NCBI RefSeq assembly: GCF_030406605.1
Contig: NZ_CP129104.1
Location: 1,752,552-1,816,551 of the forward strand
Origin: Curtobacterium sp. 458
GTDB lineage: Bacteria > Actinomycetota > Actinomycetes > Actinomycetales > Microbacteriaceae
DNA: 64,000 nucleotides
Direction of reading: 5' to 3'
Made by a program: the position numbers and the translations under genes. Positions within the stretch are counted from its first letter, which is position 1. The number at the start of each line of letters is the position of its first letter. Shown here in pieces: positions 53,667 through 61,667 of this stretch. Under the pieces are notes generated by a model. That model saw only the letters and a list, made by a program, of their open reading frames with translations, did no database searches and was not told the origin of the DNA.

Positions 53667-54712
53667 GCCTCCGTGGGGCCGGTGATCGGTGGGCCGACCC
53701 GTGCGACGGACCCGCCGGCGACGAGTCGTGGGGCGACCAGGACGTCGACGGGACCGGCCGCGACCGACGCGCCCGGCACCCGCCGCTCGGAGCGCCGCTC
53801 GTCCAGCCGCTCCCGGATCCGTTCGGCCGCCCGCACCGCGATCTCGTGCGTCGGCTGCTCGATGACCGTGAGCTTCGGCACGGTGACCTGCGCGAGCTCA
53901 CGGCCGTCGAAGCCGAGCACCGACAGGTCACGCCCGAGGGTCAGCCCGGACTCGTTCACGGCGATGACCGCGCCGATCGCGAGTTCGTGGTTGGCGCAGA
54001 ACACCGCGGTCGGGCGCTCGGGGAGGACGAGCAGCTGCTGCATCGCGGCCTGGCCGTTCGCGACCGTGAGCGGGCCGGCGAGCACGGCGTCGGGCGCGAG
54101 GTCGGCGCCTGCCTGCCGAGCGACCTCGCGGAAGCCGTCCACCCGCCCGCGCATCGTCGAGACGGCCGGGTCGCCCCCGACGACGCCGAGCCGCCGGTGC
54201 CCGTGGTCGAGCAGGTGCCGCGCCGCGAGGGATCCGGCGCGGTGGTTGTCGAGGAAGACCCCGTCGACGACGAGGTCGTCCGCGCGCCAGTCGATCTGCA
54301 CGACCGGGACCTGCTCGGCCGCCCGGGACAGCGCCTCGACGTCGTGCGGCGACGGCACCGCGATGATCCCGTCGACCATCCGACTGCGCAGGAGGTCGAC
54401 CGCGCCGGCCCCGGCATCGGGGCTCGACGAGACGATGACGCTCGTCCCGGACGGCCGGAGCGCGCTCTCGACGCCGGCGATGACCGTCAGGTGGAAGTCG
54501 TTGTCGAGCGCGGGGAGCAGCACCCCGATCGTGCCGGAGCGGCGCGACCGCAGGCTCCGCGCGAAGGCGTTCGGCCGGAACCCGAGGGCCGCCGCGGCAC
54601 GTTCGATCGCGCGGGCGTTCTCGTCGCGGACCGCACCGCCGTTGTAGAACTTCGAGATCGTCGCGAGCGAGAGCCCGGTCTCGCGCTGGAGGTCCTTGTA
54701 CGTCGCCGTCAC
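53663..54712 (-). CDS. LacI-family regulator of the fucose locus
   Basis: 349-residue LacI regulator. HTH at the extreme N-terminus: ATYKDLQRETGLSLATISKFYNGGAVRDENARAI, hinge NAFARSLRSRRSG, effector domain with IGVLLPALDNDFHLTVIAGVE, GVFLDNHRAGSLAARHLL, GVVGGDPAVSTMRGRVDGF and VLGFDGRELAQ. GTG start overlaps the stop of the aldo-keto reductase gene by 4 nt; stop overlaps fucU by 4 nt. The likely operator is the AACGTTTCG pair at 55724-55787. Confidence 0.9.
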   Translation of the reverse strand: MTATYKDLQRETGLSLATISKFYNGGAVRDENARAIERAAAALGFRPNAFARSLRSRRSGTIGVLLPALDNDFHLTVIAGVESALRPSGTSVIVSSSPDAGAGAVDLLRSRMVDGIIAVPSPHDVEALSRAAEQVPVVQIDWRADDLVVDGVFLDNHRAGSLAARHLLDHGHRRLGVVGGDPAVSTMRGRVDGFREVARQAGADLAPDAVLAGPLTVANGQAAMQQLLVLPERPTAVFCANHELAIGAVIAVNESGLTLGRDLSVLGFDGRELAQVTVPKLTVIEQPTHEIAVRAAERIRERLDERRSERRVPGASVAAGPVDVLVAPRLVAGGSVARVGPPITGPTEA

Positions 54713-55698
54713 ACGCGGCCGCCCGGGATCGTGCCGTCCTCGTCCCAGAGGTCGTGCCAGCTCGACGCGCCCTCCCAGAGGAACACCTGGCCCTTGATGA
54801 GCCGTGCCCCGCGGTCGACGCCCGCCATGGCCACGAGTTCGTCCGCGGTGAGCGGGTCGGTGAGCGCGCCCTCGAGGTTGGCGCGGTACTGCTCGGGCTT
54901 GACCGCGAACGGGATCGGTACCTGCCCACGGGCGACGGCCCACTTGAGGCACACGACCGCGGGGTGGACGCCGTGGGCCTCGGCGATGCGGCGGACGGTG
55001 GGGTGCTCGACGTCCACCGGGTCGTCGTCGGTGCGGTCGCGCTCCGGCCGCGACGGGGAGCCGAGCGGGGAGTACCCCACCGGCTGGATGCCGTTCGCGA
55101 CGCACAGGTCGAACAGCTCCGGCTGCTGGAACGTCGGGTGCAGCTCCATCTCGTTGAGCGACGGCAGCACCCGGGCGTCGCGCAGGAGCAGCCGGAGCTT
55201 CGGCACGGTCGTGTTCGACGTCCCGAGGTGCCGGACGACCCCTTCGTCGACGAGTCCCTCGAGCGCCCGCCAGAGCGCGAGGTAGGCGTCGTGGTCGTAC
55301 GGGCGAGCCGTCGTGTCGCGGTCCTCCACCGAGGCGTGCGGCGCGTGGTGGTTCGGGAACGGCCAGTGCACGAAGACCGCGTCGAGGTGGTCGAGCCGCA
55401 GGTCGTCGAGCGAACGACGGACCGAGGCGACCGCGTCGTCGGGGTCGTGCGCGTCGTTCCAGACCTTCGACATCACGAACAGGTCGTCGCGAGGGACGCC
55501 GCTCGCCGCGATCGCCGCACCGACCGCCGGCTCGTTGCCGTAGACCGATGCGCAGTCGACGAGCCGGTAGCCGGCCTCGAGCCCGCCCCGGACGGCTGCT
55601 GCGACCTCGTCCGGGCCGTAGCGGTCCGACCCGAACGTGCCGAGGCCGATCAGCGGGATCTGCGCTCCGGTGCGCAGCGTGCGGGTCAGCGTGTCCAC
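54709..55698 (-). CDS. Aldo/keto reductase
   Basis: 329-residue AKR TIM-barrel oxidoreductase, NADP(H)-dependent. Catalytic tetrad: Asp and Tyr in RLVDCASVYGNE (about 47-57), Lys in VMSKVWND, His in FVHWPFP. C-terminal cofactor segment PIPFAVKPEQYRANL. Position as first gene of an operon with lacI-type and fucU genes, divergent from alpha-L-fucosidase, suggests a fucose or other aldose dehydrogenase/reductase step. GTG at 55698 is preceded by GGGGAGAGGA. Confidence 0.85.
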   Translation of the reverse strand: MDTLTRTLRTGAQIPLIGLGTFGSDRYGPDEVAAAVRGGLEAGYRLVDCASVYGNEPAVGAAIAASGVPRDDLFVMSKVWNDAHDPDDAVASVRRSLDDLRLDHLDAVFVHWPFPNHHAPHASVEDRDTTARPYDHDAYLALWRALEGLVDEGVVRHLGTSNTTVPKLRLLLRDARVLPSLNEMELHPTFQQPELFDLCVANGIQPVGYSPLGSPSRPERDRTDDDPVDVEHPTVRRIAEAHGVHPAVVCLKWAVARGQVPIPFAVKPEQYRANLEGALTDPLTADELVAMAGVDRGARLIKGQVFLWEGASSWHDLWDEDGTIPGGRV

Positions 55699-55723
55699 GT
55701 GGTCCTCTCCCCGTCGAGAGCGG

Positions 55724-55787
55724 AACGTTTCGCTCCGCCTGATGAGCGCAACACTAGCGCGCAGCATCCGGAACACGTAACGTTTCG
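55724..55787. promoter_or_regulatory. Paired LacI operators AACGTTTCG in the divergent fucose promoter region
   Basis: Identical 9-mers at 55724-55732 and 55779-55787, 55 bp apart. The first overlaps the minus-strand -10 (AACGTT, 17 bp from TTGCGC at 55747-55752). The second overlaps TAACGT, a possible plus-strand -10. Confidence 0.6.
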
Positions 55788-55806
55788 TGCAGCTCGAGGA
55801 GGAGAC

Positions 55807-57357
55807 ATGACCGCACCGCACGACCTGCCCCGCATCGACCCGGACGGCCTGCCGGCACCCGTCGACGTGTCCGACAACTCCGAGGCGCTCGCGCGTGTCG
55901 CCGCCGTTGTCGCCGCGGGCCCGTACGACGCCACGTGGGAGTCGTTGCAGCGGTACGAGCCGCCGCGCTGGTACCAGGACGCGAAGTTCGGGATCTTCCT
56001 GCACTGGGGCGTCTACGCCGTCCCCGCGTTCCGGAACGAGTGGTACTCCCGCGACATGTACCGCGCGGGCACGCCCGAGTACGAACACCACGTCGCCACG
56101 TACGGCCCGCAGTCGGAGTTCGGCTACAAGGACTTCATCCCGTCCTTCACGATGGAGCACTTCGACCCGCGGGCGTGGGCGACGCTGTTCCGGCGCGCCG
56201 GAGCGCAGTTCGTGGTCCCGGTGGCCGAGCACCACGACGGCTTCGCGATGTACGACACCGAGCGGTCCCGCTGGAGCGCCGCCCGCATGGGCCCGGAGCG
56301 CGACGTGTTCGGCGACCTGCTCCAGGCCGTGGACGACGCCTTCATGGTCCGCGGTGCCTCCTCGCACCGGGCCGAGCACTGGTTCTTCATGAACGGCGGC
56401 ACCCGGTTCGACTCCGACGTCCTCGACCCGCGCTTCATCGACTTCTACGGTCCCGCCCAGCGCGAGGAGACCGCGCCGAACGAGCGGCACCTCGAGGACT
56501 GGCTGCTCCGCACCGTCGAGGTCATCGACCGCTACCGGCCCCAGGTGCTCTGGTTCGACTGGTGGATCGAGCAGCCCGCCTTCGAGCCCTGGCTCCGGAC
56601 CCTCGCCGCGTACTACTACAACCGGGCGGCCGAGTGGGGTCGCGAGGTCGTCATCAACTACAAGTGGGACGCCTTCGCCGAGGGCTCCGCGGTGTACGAC
56701 ATCGAGCGCGGTGCCATGGGCGGGACCCCGTCGTTCGTCTGGCAGAACGACACGTCGGTGTCGAAGACCGCCTGGTGCTTCGTCGAGGGGCACGACTACA
56801 AGTCGACGGCCGACCTCGTCGCCGAGCTCGTCGACGTCGTCGCGAAGAACGGTGTCCTCCTGCTCAACGTCGGGCCGAAGGCGGACGGCACGATCGCCGA
56901 GCCCGAACAGCGGTTGCTCGAGGAGATCGGCCGCTGGCTCGTCGTCAACGGGCAGGCCGTGTACGGCACCCGACCGTGGGTGATCCCCGGCGAGGGCCCG
57001 ACCCACGTCCAGGCGGGATCGTTCGTCGACGGCGACGCACCGGACTACACGCCCGCCGACGTCCGCTTCACCCGACGCGTCGACGCTACGGGGGAGTACG
57101 TGCACGCCGTCCTCCTCGCACACCCCGGGGACGGCACCGCGCGCATCCGCTCGTTCGGCAGCTCGGCGAACCTCCTCGGGCGTCCGATCCGCAGCGTCGA
57201 GGTGCTCGGCGTCGACGGCGAGGTCACGTGGACGCAGACCCCGGACGCCCTCGAGGTCGCCGTGCCCGGTCCGACGACGCCGCACTCCGGTCCGGTGGTG
57301 AAGGTCCGCCTGCAGACGGAGGACGTGCCGGAACGCACCGACCACCTCCACGGCTGA
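55807..57357 (+). CDS. Alpha-L-fucosidase (GH29)
   Basis: 516-residue retaining glycoside hydrolase removing alpha-L-fucose. N-terminal TIM barrel (about 35-390): RWYQDAKFGIFLHWGVYAVPAF, YKDFIPSFTMEHFDP, FVVPVAEHHDGFAMYD, and the nucleophile region QVLWFDWWIEQPAF (Asp about residue 256). A C-terminal beta domain follows. No signal peptide, so it acts on imported small fucosides. AGGAGGA sits before the ATG. Divergent from the AKR-LacI-FucU operon. Confidence 0.93.
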   Translation: MTAPHDLPRIDPDGLPAPVDVSDNSEALARVAAVVAAGPYDATWESLQRYEPPRWYQDAKFGIFLHWGVYAVPAFRNEWYSRDMYRAGTPEYEHHVATYGPQSEFGYKDFIPSFTMEHFDPRAWATLFRRAGAQFVVPVAEHHDGFAMYDTERSRWSAARMGPERDVFGDLLQAVDDAFMVRGASSHRAEHWFFMNGGTRFDSDVLDPRFIDFYGPAQREETAPNERHLEDWLLRTVEVIDRYRPQVLWFDWWIEQPAFEPWLRTLAAYYYNRAAEWGREVVINYKWDAFAEGSAVYDIERGAMGGTPSFVWQNDTSVSKTAWCFVEGHDYKSTADLVAELVDVVAKNGVLLLNVGPKADGTIAEPEQRLLEEIGRWLVVNGQAVYGTRPWVIPGEGPTHVQAGSFVDGDAPDYTPADVRFTRRVDATGEYVHAVLLAHPGDGTARIRSFGSSANLLGRPIRSVEVLGVDGEVTWTQTPDALEVAVPGPTTPHSGPVVKVRLQTEDVPERTDHLHG

Positions 57358-57392
57358 GCCGAGTCGGCGCCGCCGTGGACGCGACCACCCCT

Positions 57393-57436
57393 CGGACTGG
57401 AGGCACGGTGCGGGCCCGCCCCGTGCCTCCAGGCCG
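57393..57436. terminator. GGCCTGGAGGC hairpin family, copy 6
   Basis: Arms CGGACTGGAGGCACGG... / ...CCGTGCCTCCAGGCCG match at 20 of 22 positions. Begins 36 nt after the fucosidase stop and ends 1 nt before the CAGACT -10 of the next gene. Confidence 0.65.
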
Positions 57437-57449
57437 TCAGACTGGTGGC

Positions 57450-58070
57450 GTGGAACGCCGCGCACTGATCCTGGACGCCGCCGCCCGCGAGTTCGAGCGT
57501 GTCGGCTACGCCGCCACGACCATCGCGGCGGTCGCCCGCGAGGCGGGCGTGTCCCAGGGCGCGCTGCACTTCCACTTCCCGTCGAAGGTGTCGCTCGCGC
57601 TGGGCGTGATCGACGAGCAGAACGTGCGCACCTTCGACGTCGTGAGCCACGTCGACAGCTCGCCCACGGAAGCGCTCGTCGCGGCGTCCCGGGGCATCGC
57701 GGGGATGCTGCTCACCGATCCGGTCGTCAGCGCCGGCATCCGTCTGTCCCTGGAGCGCGGCGAGTTCGGCGCGGCGACCGCCGCCTTCTACGAGCAGTGG
57801 ATCGGCGGGATCAGCGACCTGTTCCGTCTCGCGATCGCCGCCGGTGAGCTCCGCACCGACCTCTCCGCCGAGCAGCTCGGTGCCACCGTCGTGCCGATGT
57901 TCACGGGCGTCCAGCTCGTGTCGGCCGTCCGGACCGGTCGGCAGGACCTGTTCCCGGCCGTGGCCGCGATGTGGCGGATCGTCCTCGACGCCATCGCCGA
58001 CCCGCGGCACCGGGACCGGTTGCTCGACGTCGTCGCCGAGGCGTTCAGCGAGCAGCCCGTCGGTCGCTAG
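57450..58070 (+). CDS. TetR-family regulator resembling gamma-butyrolactone receptors
   Basis: 206 residues. HTH 1-50: ILDAAAREFERVGYAATTIAAVAREAGVSQGALHFHFPSKVSLALGVIDEQ, close to the ScbR/ArpA pattern (GALYFHFxSK with ALAxxIxEQ). The C-terminal ligand domain is about 60-200. No AfsA-type synthase gene is nearby. GTG at 57450 with CAGACT 6 nt upstream; the frame is open far upstream as a shadow of the fucosidase region. The GNAT gene begins 9 nt after its stop. Confidence 0.82.
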   Translation: MERRALILDAAAREFERVGYAATTIAAVAREAGVSQGALHFHFPSKVSLALGVIDEQNVRTFDVVSHVDSSPTEALVAASRGIAGMLLTDPVVSAGIRLSLERGEFGAATAAFYEQWIGGISDLFRLAIAAGELRTDLSAEQLGATVVPMFTGVQLVSAVRTGRQDLFPAVAAMWRIVLDAIADPRHRDRLLDVVAEAFSEQPVGR

Positions 58071-58073
58071 GCT
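58068..58073 (+). promoter_or_regulatory. -10 element TAGGCT, leaderless start of GNAT gene
   Basis: Six nt before the GTG at 58080; spans the stop codon of the TetR-type gene. Confidence 0.5.
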
Positions 58074-58079
58074 CGCGAC

Positions 58080-58688
58080 GTGGGGGAGACGGACGCGGGG
58101 GAGACGGCGGTGCTGCGCGCGGACGACCAGTGCGTCCCGGCACTCCTCGAGGCCGGGTGGCGGATCACCGCGCGGTCGTGGGCGGCGCAGCTCGACGCGG
58201 ACCGTGCCGACCGCCGCGTGCTCCGCCAGCTCGTCGAGCGGGTGGCGCCGGTCGTGGTGCAGGAGCTCCGCGCAGCCGACCTCCCCGCCGTCCTCGCGCT
58301 CGACGCCGCCACCGTCGACGACTACCCGGGGAGCGTGGCGACGCAGCACGAGGCGCTGACCGGGTCATCGGCCGCACTCTCCCGGACCCGGCGCGGGTTC
58401 GGCGCGTGGACGCCCTCGGGGGACCTCGTCGGCACCACGTACCTCGACGTCGACGGCGACACGGTCGAGACCGCGTTCACCGTCGTCGCTCGGGACCACC
58501 GCGGTCGGGGCATCGGCACCACGCTCAAGGCGGCATCGGTCCTCGCGCTGCTCGACGAGCACGTCGTCCGCTTCCGGACCGGGGGCTCCGACGACAACCC
58601 GGCGATCATCGCCGCGGGCACCGCCGTCGGTTACCGGCGGGACGAGGAGTGGGTGACGCTCGAGCCCGGGCCGGTCAGGCGTCGTTGA
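58080..58688 (+). CDS. GNAT-family N-acetyltransferase
   Basis: 202-residue protein with an N-terminal 70-residue region of unknown fold and a GNAT domain (about 85-200). Acetyl-CoA motif A is TVVARDHRGRGIGTTLKAASVLAL (R-x-x-G-x-G). GGSDDNPAIIAAGTAVGYRRDEEW follows, with the usual Asn and Tyr. Substrate unknown. Its last 14 nt overlap the convergent BLUF gene. Confidence 0.83.
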   Translation: MGETDAGETAVLRADDQCVPALLEAGWRITARSWAAQLDADRADRRVLRQLVERVAPVVVQELRAADLPAVLALDAATVDDYPGSVATQHEALTGSSAALSRTRRGFGAWTPSGDLVGTTYLDVDGDTVETAFTVVARDHRGRGIGTTLKAASVLALLDEHVVRFRTGGSDDNPAIIAAGTAVGYRRDEEWVTLEPGPVRRR

Positions 58689-59103
58689 GCTTGCGGGAGC
58701 GGAACCACCGCAGCAGCCAGGCCGAACTCGTGCGGTCGAAGTCCGGCGCGAAGTCCATGTCGCCCGTCAGGAACGGGCTGAACCCCTCCTGCTGCGCCAC
58801 GTCGGCGTCCTCGAGCGCGCGGTACGCCATCGCCCACCCGTCGAACCGTCGGTGGTCCACGTCCTCGCGCACGAGTGACTGCACGTCCCCGTGGCGGGTG
58901 TCCCGCGAGATCGCCGCGAACCGGTCGTCCACGCTCCACGCCGGGCCCTCGAGCAGCTGCATGAACCGACCGCCCTTCGCGACGAGCAGTCCGGAGACCC
59001 CGAGCGCCGTGTTGCGGATGCGCGCCTCGCGGAGCAGCTCCTGCATGTCGGCGTCGTCGAAGGGCACGTTCGCGCGGCTCATGTAGAGGATGGAGACGAG
59101 CAC
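58675..59103 (-). CDS. BLUF-domain blue-light sensor protein (paralogue 2)
   Basis: 142-residue BLUF protein with Tyr7 (SILYMS), Asn31, Gln49 (RFMQLLEG), Trp90 and Met92 (DGWAMAY) conserved. Closely similar to the protein encoded at 52528-52998 over the first 95 residues (shared REAR-R-ALGVSGLL-AKGGRFMQ-LEGP-WSV-DRFAAI), diverging in the C-terminal 50. GTG start with CAGGAT 6 nt upstream (59110-59115 on the minus strand). Ends in a 14-nt overlap with the GNAT gene. Confidence 0.9.
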   Translation of the reverse strand: MLVSILYMSRANVPFDDADMQELLREARIRNTALGVSGLLVAKGGRFMQLLEGPAWSVDDRFAAISRDTRHGDVQSLVREDVDHRRFDGWAMAYRALEDADVAQQEGFSPFLTGDMDFAPDFDRTSSAWLLRWFRSRKLNDA

Positions 59104-59120
59104 CGTCCCATCCTGGTGCC

Positions 59121-60302
59121 TCACCGCGCCTCGCCCGTCCGTTGTCCGGATTGCGCAGTTCGGGTGGCGGAGGCGATGCACACCGTCACGACGAGCAACG
59201 CCGCGGGGACGAGCATCGCCGCCTGCAGCCCGAGGTGCTCGCCGAGGAACCCGAGGAGCGGTGGCCCCGCCAGGAACGCCACGTACCCGGCGGTCGCGAC
59301 GACGGACACACGCCGGTCGCCGTCGGTGGGGTGGTCCCCGGCGGCCGAGATCGCCAGCGGGAACCCGAGTGCGATCCCGAGGCCCCACACCGCGGCACCG
59401 ATCGCGGTCACCACGGGTGACCCGGCCGTCACGACGAGCAGCACCCCGACGGTGCCGACGGCCGCACAGCCCCGGACGACCGGTGCGCGGCCGAACCGTG
59501 CGACGAGCGGGGTCCCGGCCGAGCGGCCGACGAACATCGCGAGCGCGAAGCCGGTGAACACGAGGGATCCGACGACCTCCGGCGCGTCGTGGCCCGACGT
59601 CATGAGGAGCGGCAACCAGTCGGAGGCGGCACCCTCGGCGAAGGCCATCGCGAGCGTGACCACCCCGATCAGGAGCACCTGCACGGTGAGCACCGACCGA
59701 AGTCGGGGCGGCGGTGACGACGCGGTCCCGACGGGCTCGGTGCGCGCCACCGGGCGGAGGTTCGTCGCGGCGAAGGCCGCCAGACCCGCCATGACCACGG
59801 TCGCGACGACGAGGTGCGCGGTGACTGGTGTCCGGAGCGCCGTCAGGCCGATCCCCGCCGCACCACCGACGACCGTGCCGAGGCTGAAGCAGGCGTGCAG
59901 CACCGGGACGACCGGCCGGCCGAGCTGCCGCTCCACCGCGGCCGCCTCCACGTTCAGCCCGATCTCGGCGACGCCGGAGCCGAACCCGATGCAGAACAGC
60001 CCGGCCCAGACGCCCGCGGCGACGTGGGCGGGGGCGAGGAGTGCGACGAGCAGCATGCCGAGCACCGGCAGCGCGCCGCCGACGAGGACGAGGGGCCGTG
60101 TGCCGGTGCGGCGGACGAGTGCGCCGGCACCGAGGATGCCGATCATCGACCCGACCGACAGCCCGAGCAGGACGATGCCCATGGTCTCGATGCTCGCGCC
60201 GAGCTCGTCGCGGACGGCCGGCGTGCGGGTGATCCACGAGGCGATGCCGAACCCGGTCATCGTGGACGTGGCGAAGAGGGCTGCGCGGTGTCGGGCCCTC
60301 AT
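59121..60302 (-). CDS. MFS permease (12 TMS)
   Basis: 393-residue major facilitator protein with about twelve TM helices. Seen: GFGIASWITRTPAVRDELGAS near the N-terminus, motif A-like GALVRRTGTRPLVLVGG, GFGSGVAEIGLNVEAAAVERQLGR and a second-half GRSAGTPLVARFGRAPVVRG. The RTPxVRDxLGAS opening resembles YfcJ/FucP-like or sugar-efflux members, but the substrate is not predictable. 17 nt upstream of the BLUF gene on the same strand, so possibly co-transcribed. Confidence 0.87.
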   Translation of the reverse strand: MRARHRAALFATSTMTGFGIASWITRTPAVRDELGASIETMGIVLLGLSVGSMIGILGAGALVRRTGTRPLVLVGGALPVLGMLLVALLAPAHVAAGVWAGLFCIGFGSGVAEIGLNVEAAAVERQLGRPVVPVLHACFSLGTVVGGAAGIGLTALRTPVTAHLVVATVVMAGLAAFAATNLRPVARTEPVGTASSPPPRLRSVLTVQVLLIGVVTLAMAFAEGAASDWLPLLMTSGHDAPEVVGSLVFTGFALAMFVGRSAGTPLVARFGRAPVVRGCAAVGTVGVLLVVTAGSPVVTAIGAAVWGLGIALGFPLAISAAGDHPTDGDRRVSVVATAGYVAFLAGPPLLGFLGEHLGLQAAMLVPAALLVVTVCIASATRTAQSGQRTGEAR

Positions 60303-60347
60303 CGCCCCATCAGACCGTGCCCGCGCGGCCGGGTCAAGGCCCGCGCC

Positions 60348-60353
60348 TAGGAT
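60348..60353 (+). promoter_or_regulatory. -10 element TAGGAT, leaderless start of phosphatase gene
   Basis: Six nt before the ATG at 60360. Confidence 0.6.
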
Positions 60354-60359
60354 CGGGGC

Positions 60360-61106
60360 ATGGCGACCGTCCTCCTCGTCCGGCACGGACGCACCACCGC
60401 GAACGCGACCGGCCTGCTCGCCGGACGCACGGCCGGGGTCCGGCTCGACGAGGTCGGACGGCGCCAGGCCCAGCGCACCGCGGAGCGCATCGCCGCGGTC
60501 CCGATCGCCGCCCTCGTCACGAGCCCCCTCGAGCGCTGCCGTCAGACGGCCCGCGCGATCGCCGACGCCCAGCGCGCCACGCACGGCCATGTGCCCGAGA
60601 CCACCGTCGAACGAGCGATCACCGAGGCCGACTACGGCGAGTGGCAGGGCCGGGAGCTCGCCGACCTCGCGGAGGAACCCCTGTGGCGCACCGTCCAGTC
60701 GAACCCGAGCGCGGTCGTGTTCCCCGGCGGGGAGTCCATGCCGACGATGCAGTCCCGCGCGGTCACGGCCGTCCGGCGCCTCGACGCCGAGGTCGAGCGG
60801 CAGCACGGGCCCGGCGCGGTCTGGGTCGCGGTGAGCCACGGTGACATCGTGAAGTCCGTGCTCGCCGACGCCTTCGGCATGCACCTCGACCTCTTCCAGC
60901 GGATCGCGGTCGGGCCCGCCTCGGTGTCGATCGTCCGCTACGGGGAGCACCGGCCCGAGGTCGTCGCGACGAACACCGAGTCGGGCGACCTGGCGTGGCT
61001 CGCGGCGGCCCCTGCCCCGAGCGGCGACGCGGCCGTCGGCGGGGGAGCGGGACACGGTTCCGCGGCCGATGCGTCGGACCGGGATCCGGGGACCGCCGCT
61101 CCCTGA
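60360..61106 (+). CDS. Histidine phosphatase, MSMEG_4193 family
   Basis: 248-residue phosphoglycerate-mutase-like phosphatase. RHG motif LLVRHGRTTANATGLLAGRT about residue 8, TSPLERCRQTA, EADYGEWQG, second catalytic His in WVAVSHGDIVKSVLADAFG about residue 160. An acidic, Gly/Ala-rich C-terminal tail follows. First member of the actinobacterial trio with DUF3090 and SCO1664-family genes. Confidence 0.92.
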   Translation: MATVLLVRHGRTTANATGLLAGRTAGVRLDEVGRRQAQRTAERIAAVPIAALVTSPLERCRQTARAIADAQRATHGHVPETTVERAITEADYGEWQGRELADLAEEPLWRTVQSNPSAVVFPGGESMPTMQSRAVTAVRRLDAEVERQHGPGAVWVAVSHGDIVKSVLADAFGMHLDLFQRIAVGPASVSIVRYGEHRPEVVATNTESGDLAWLAAAPAPSGDAAVGGGAGHGSAADASDRDPGTAAP

Positions 61107-61127
61107 ACGAGCGGAGCACGACGCTCC

Positions 61128-61133
61128 TACAAT
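61128..61133 (+). promoter_or_regulatory. -10 element TACAAT, leaderless start of DUF3090 gene
   Basis: Six nt before the ATG at 61140. Confidence 0.6.
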
Positions 61134-61139
61134 CCAGGT

Positions 61140-61667
61140 ATGCCCACCATCGTCCACGGCTTCGACTGGCCGGACCGCATCGTCGTCGGCACGATCGGAC
61201 GCCCCGGTGAGCGTGCGTTCTACCTGCAGGCGCGGGACGGCAAGCGCGTCACGAGCGTCGCCCTCGAGAAGGAGCAGTCGGCGGTCCTCGCCGAGAAGGT
61301 CGACGAGCTCCTGGACGAGGTCGCGACGGTCGACGACAACCGCTTCAGCGTCCCGGACACCGCGCCGAAGGAGCTCTTCGACGGGGACCCGCTCGACCAG
61401 CCCGTCGAGCCGGAGTTCCGCGCCGGTGCCCTGAGCCTCGGTTTCGACCCCGCCACGGCACAGGTCGTCATCGAGGCCTACCCGATCGACGACGAGGTCG
61501 AGATCGTCGCCGAGGAGACCGGCGAGGACGGCGAGGTCGAGGCGGTCGTCGAGATCCCCGAGCCCGCGGAGCTGTTCCAGGTGAAGATCCCGGTCGGCAC
61601 CGCCCGCGCCTTCGTCGAGCGCACCCGCGAGGTCGTCGCCGCCGGACGCCCACCCGGGGTGGCATGA
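61140..61667 (+). CDS. DUF3090 protein
   Basis: 175 residues. Seen: FDWPDRIVVGTIGRPGERAFYLQARDG, VTSVALEKEQSAVLAEKVDELLDEV, FRAGALSLGFDPATAQVVIEA and LFQVKIPVGTARAFVERTREVVAAGRPP, the full DUF3090 pattern. Function unknown; the family occurs almost only in actinobacteria next to the phosphatase and SCO1664-type genes. Overlaps the following gene by 4 nt (ATGA). Confidence 0.93.
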   Translation: MPTIVHGFDWPDRIVVGTIGRPGERAFYLQARDGKRVTSVALEKEQSAVLAEKVDELLDEVATVDDNRFSVPDTAPKELFDGDPLDQPVEPEFRAGALSLGFDPATAQVVIEAYPIDDEVEIVAEETGEDGEVEAVVEIPEPAELFQVKIPVGTARAFVERTREVVAAGRPPGVA

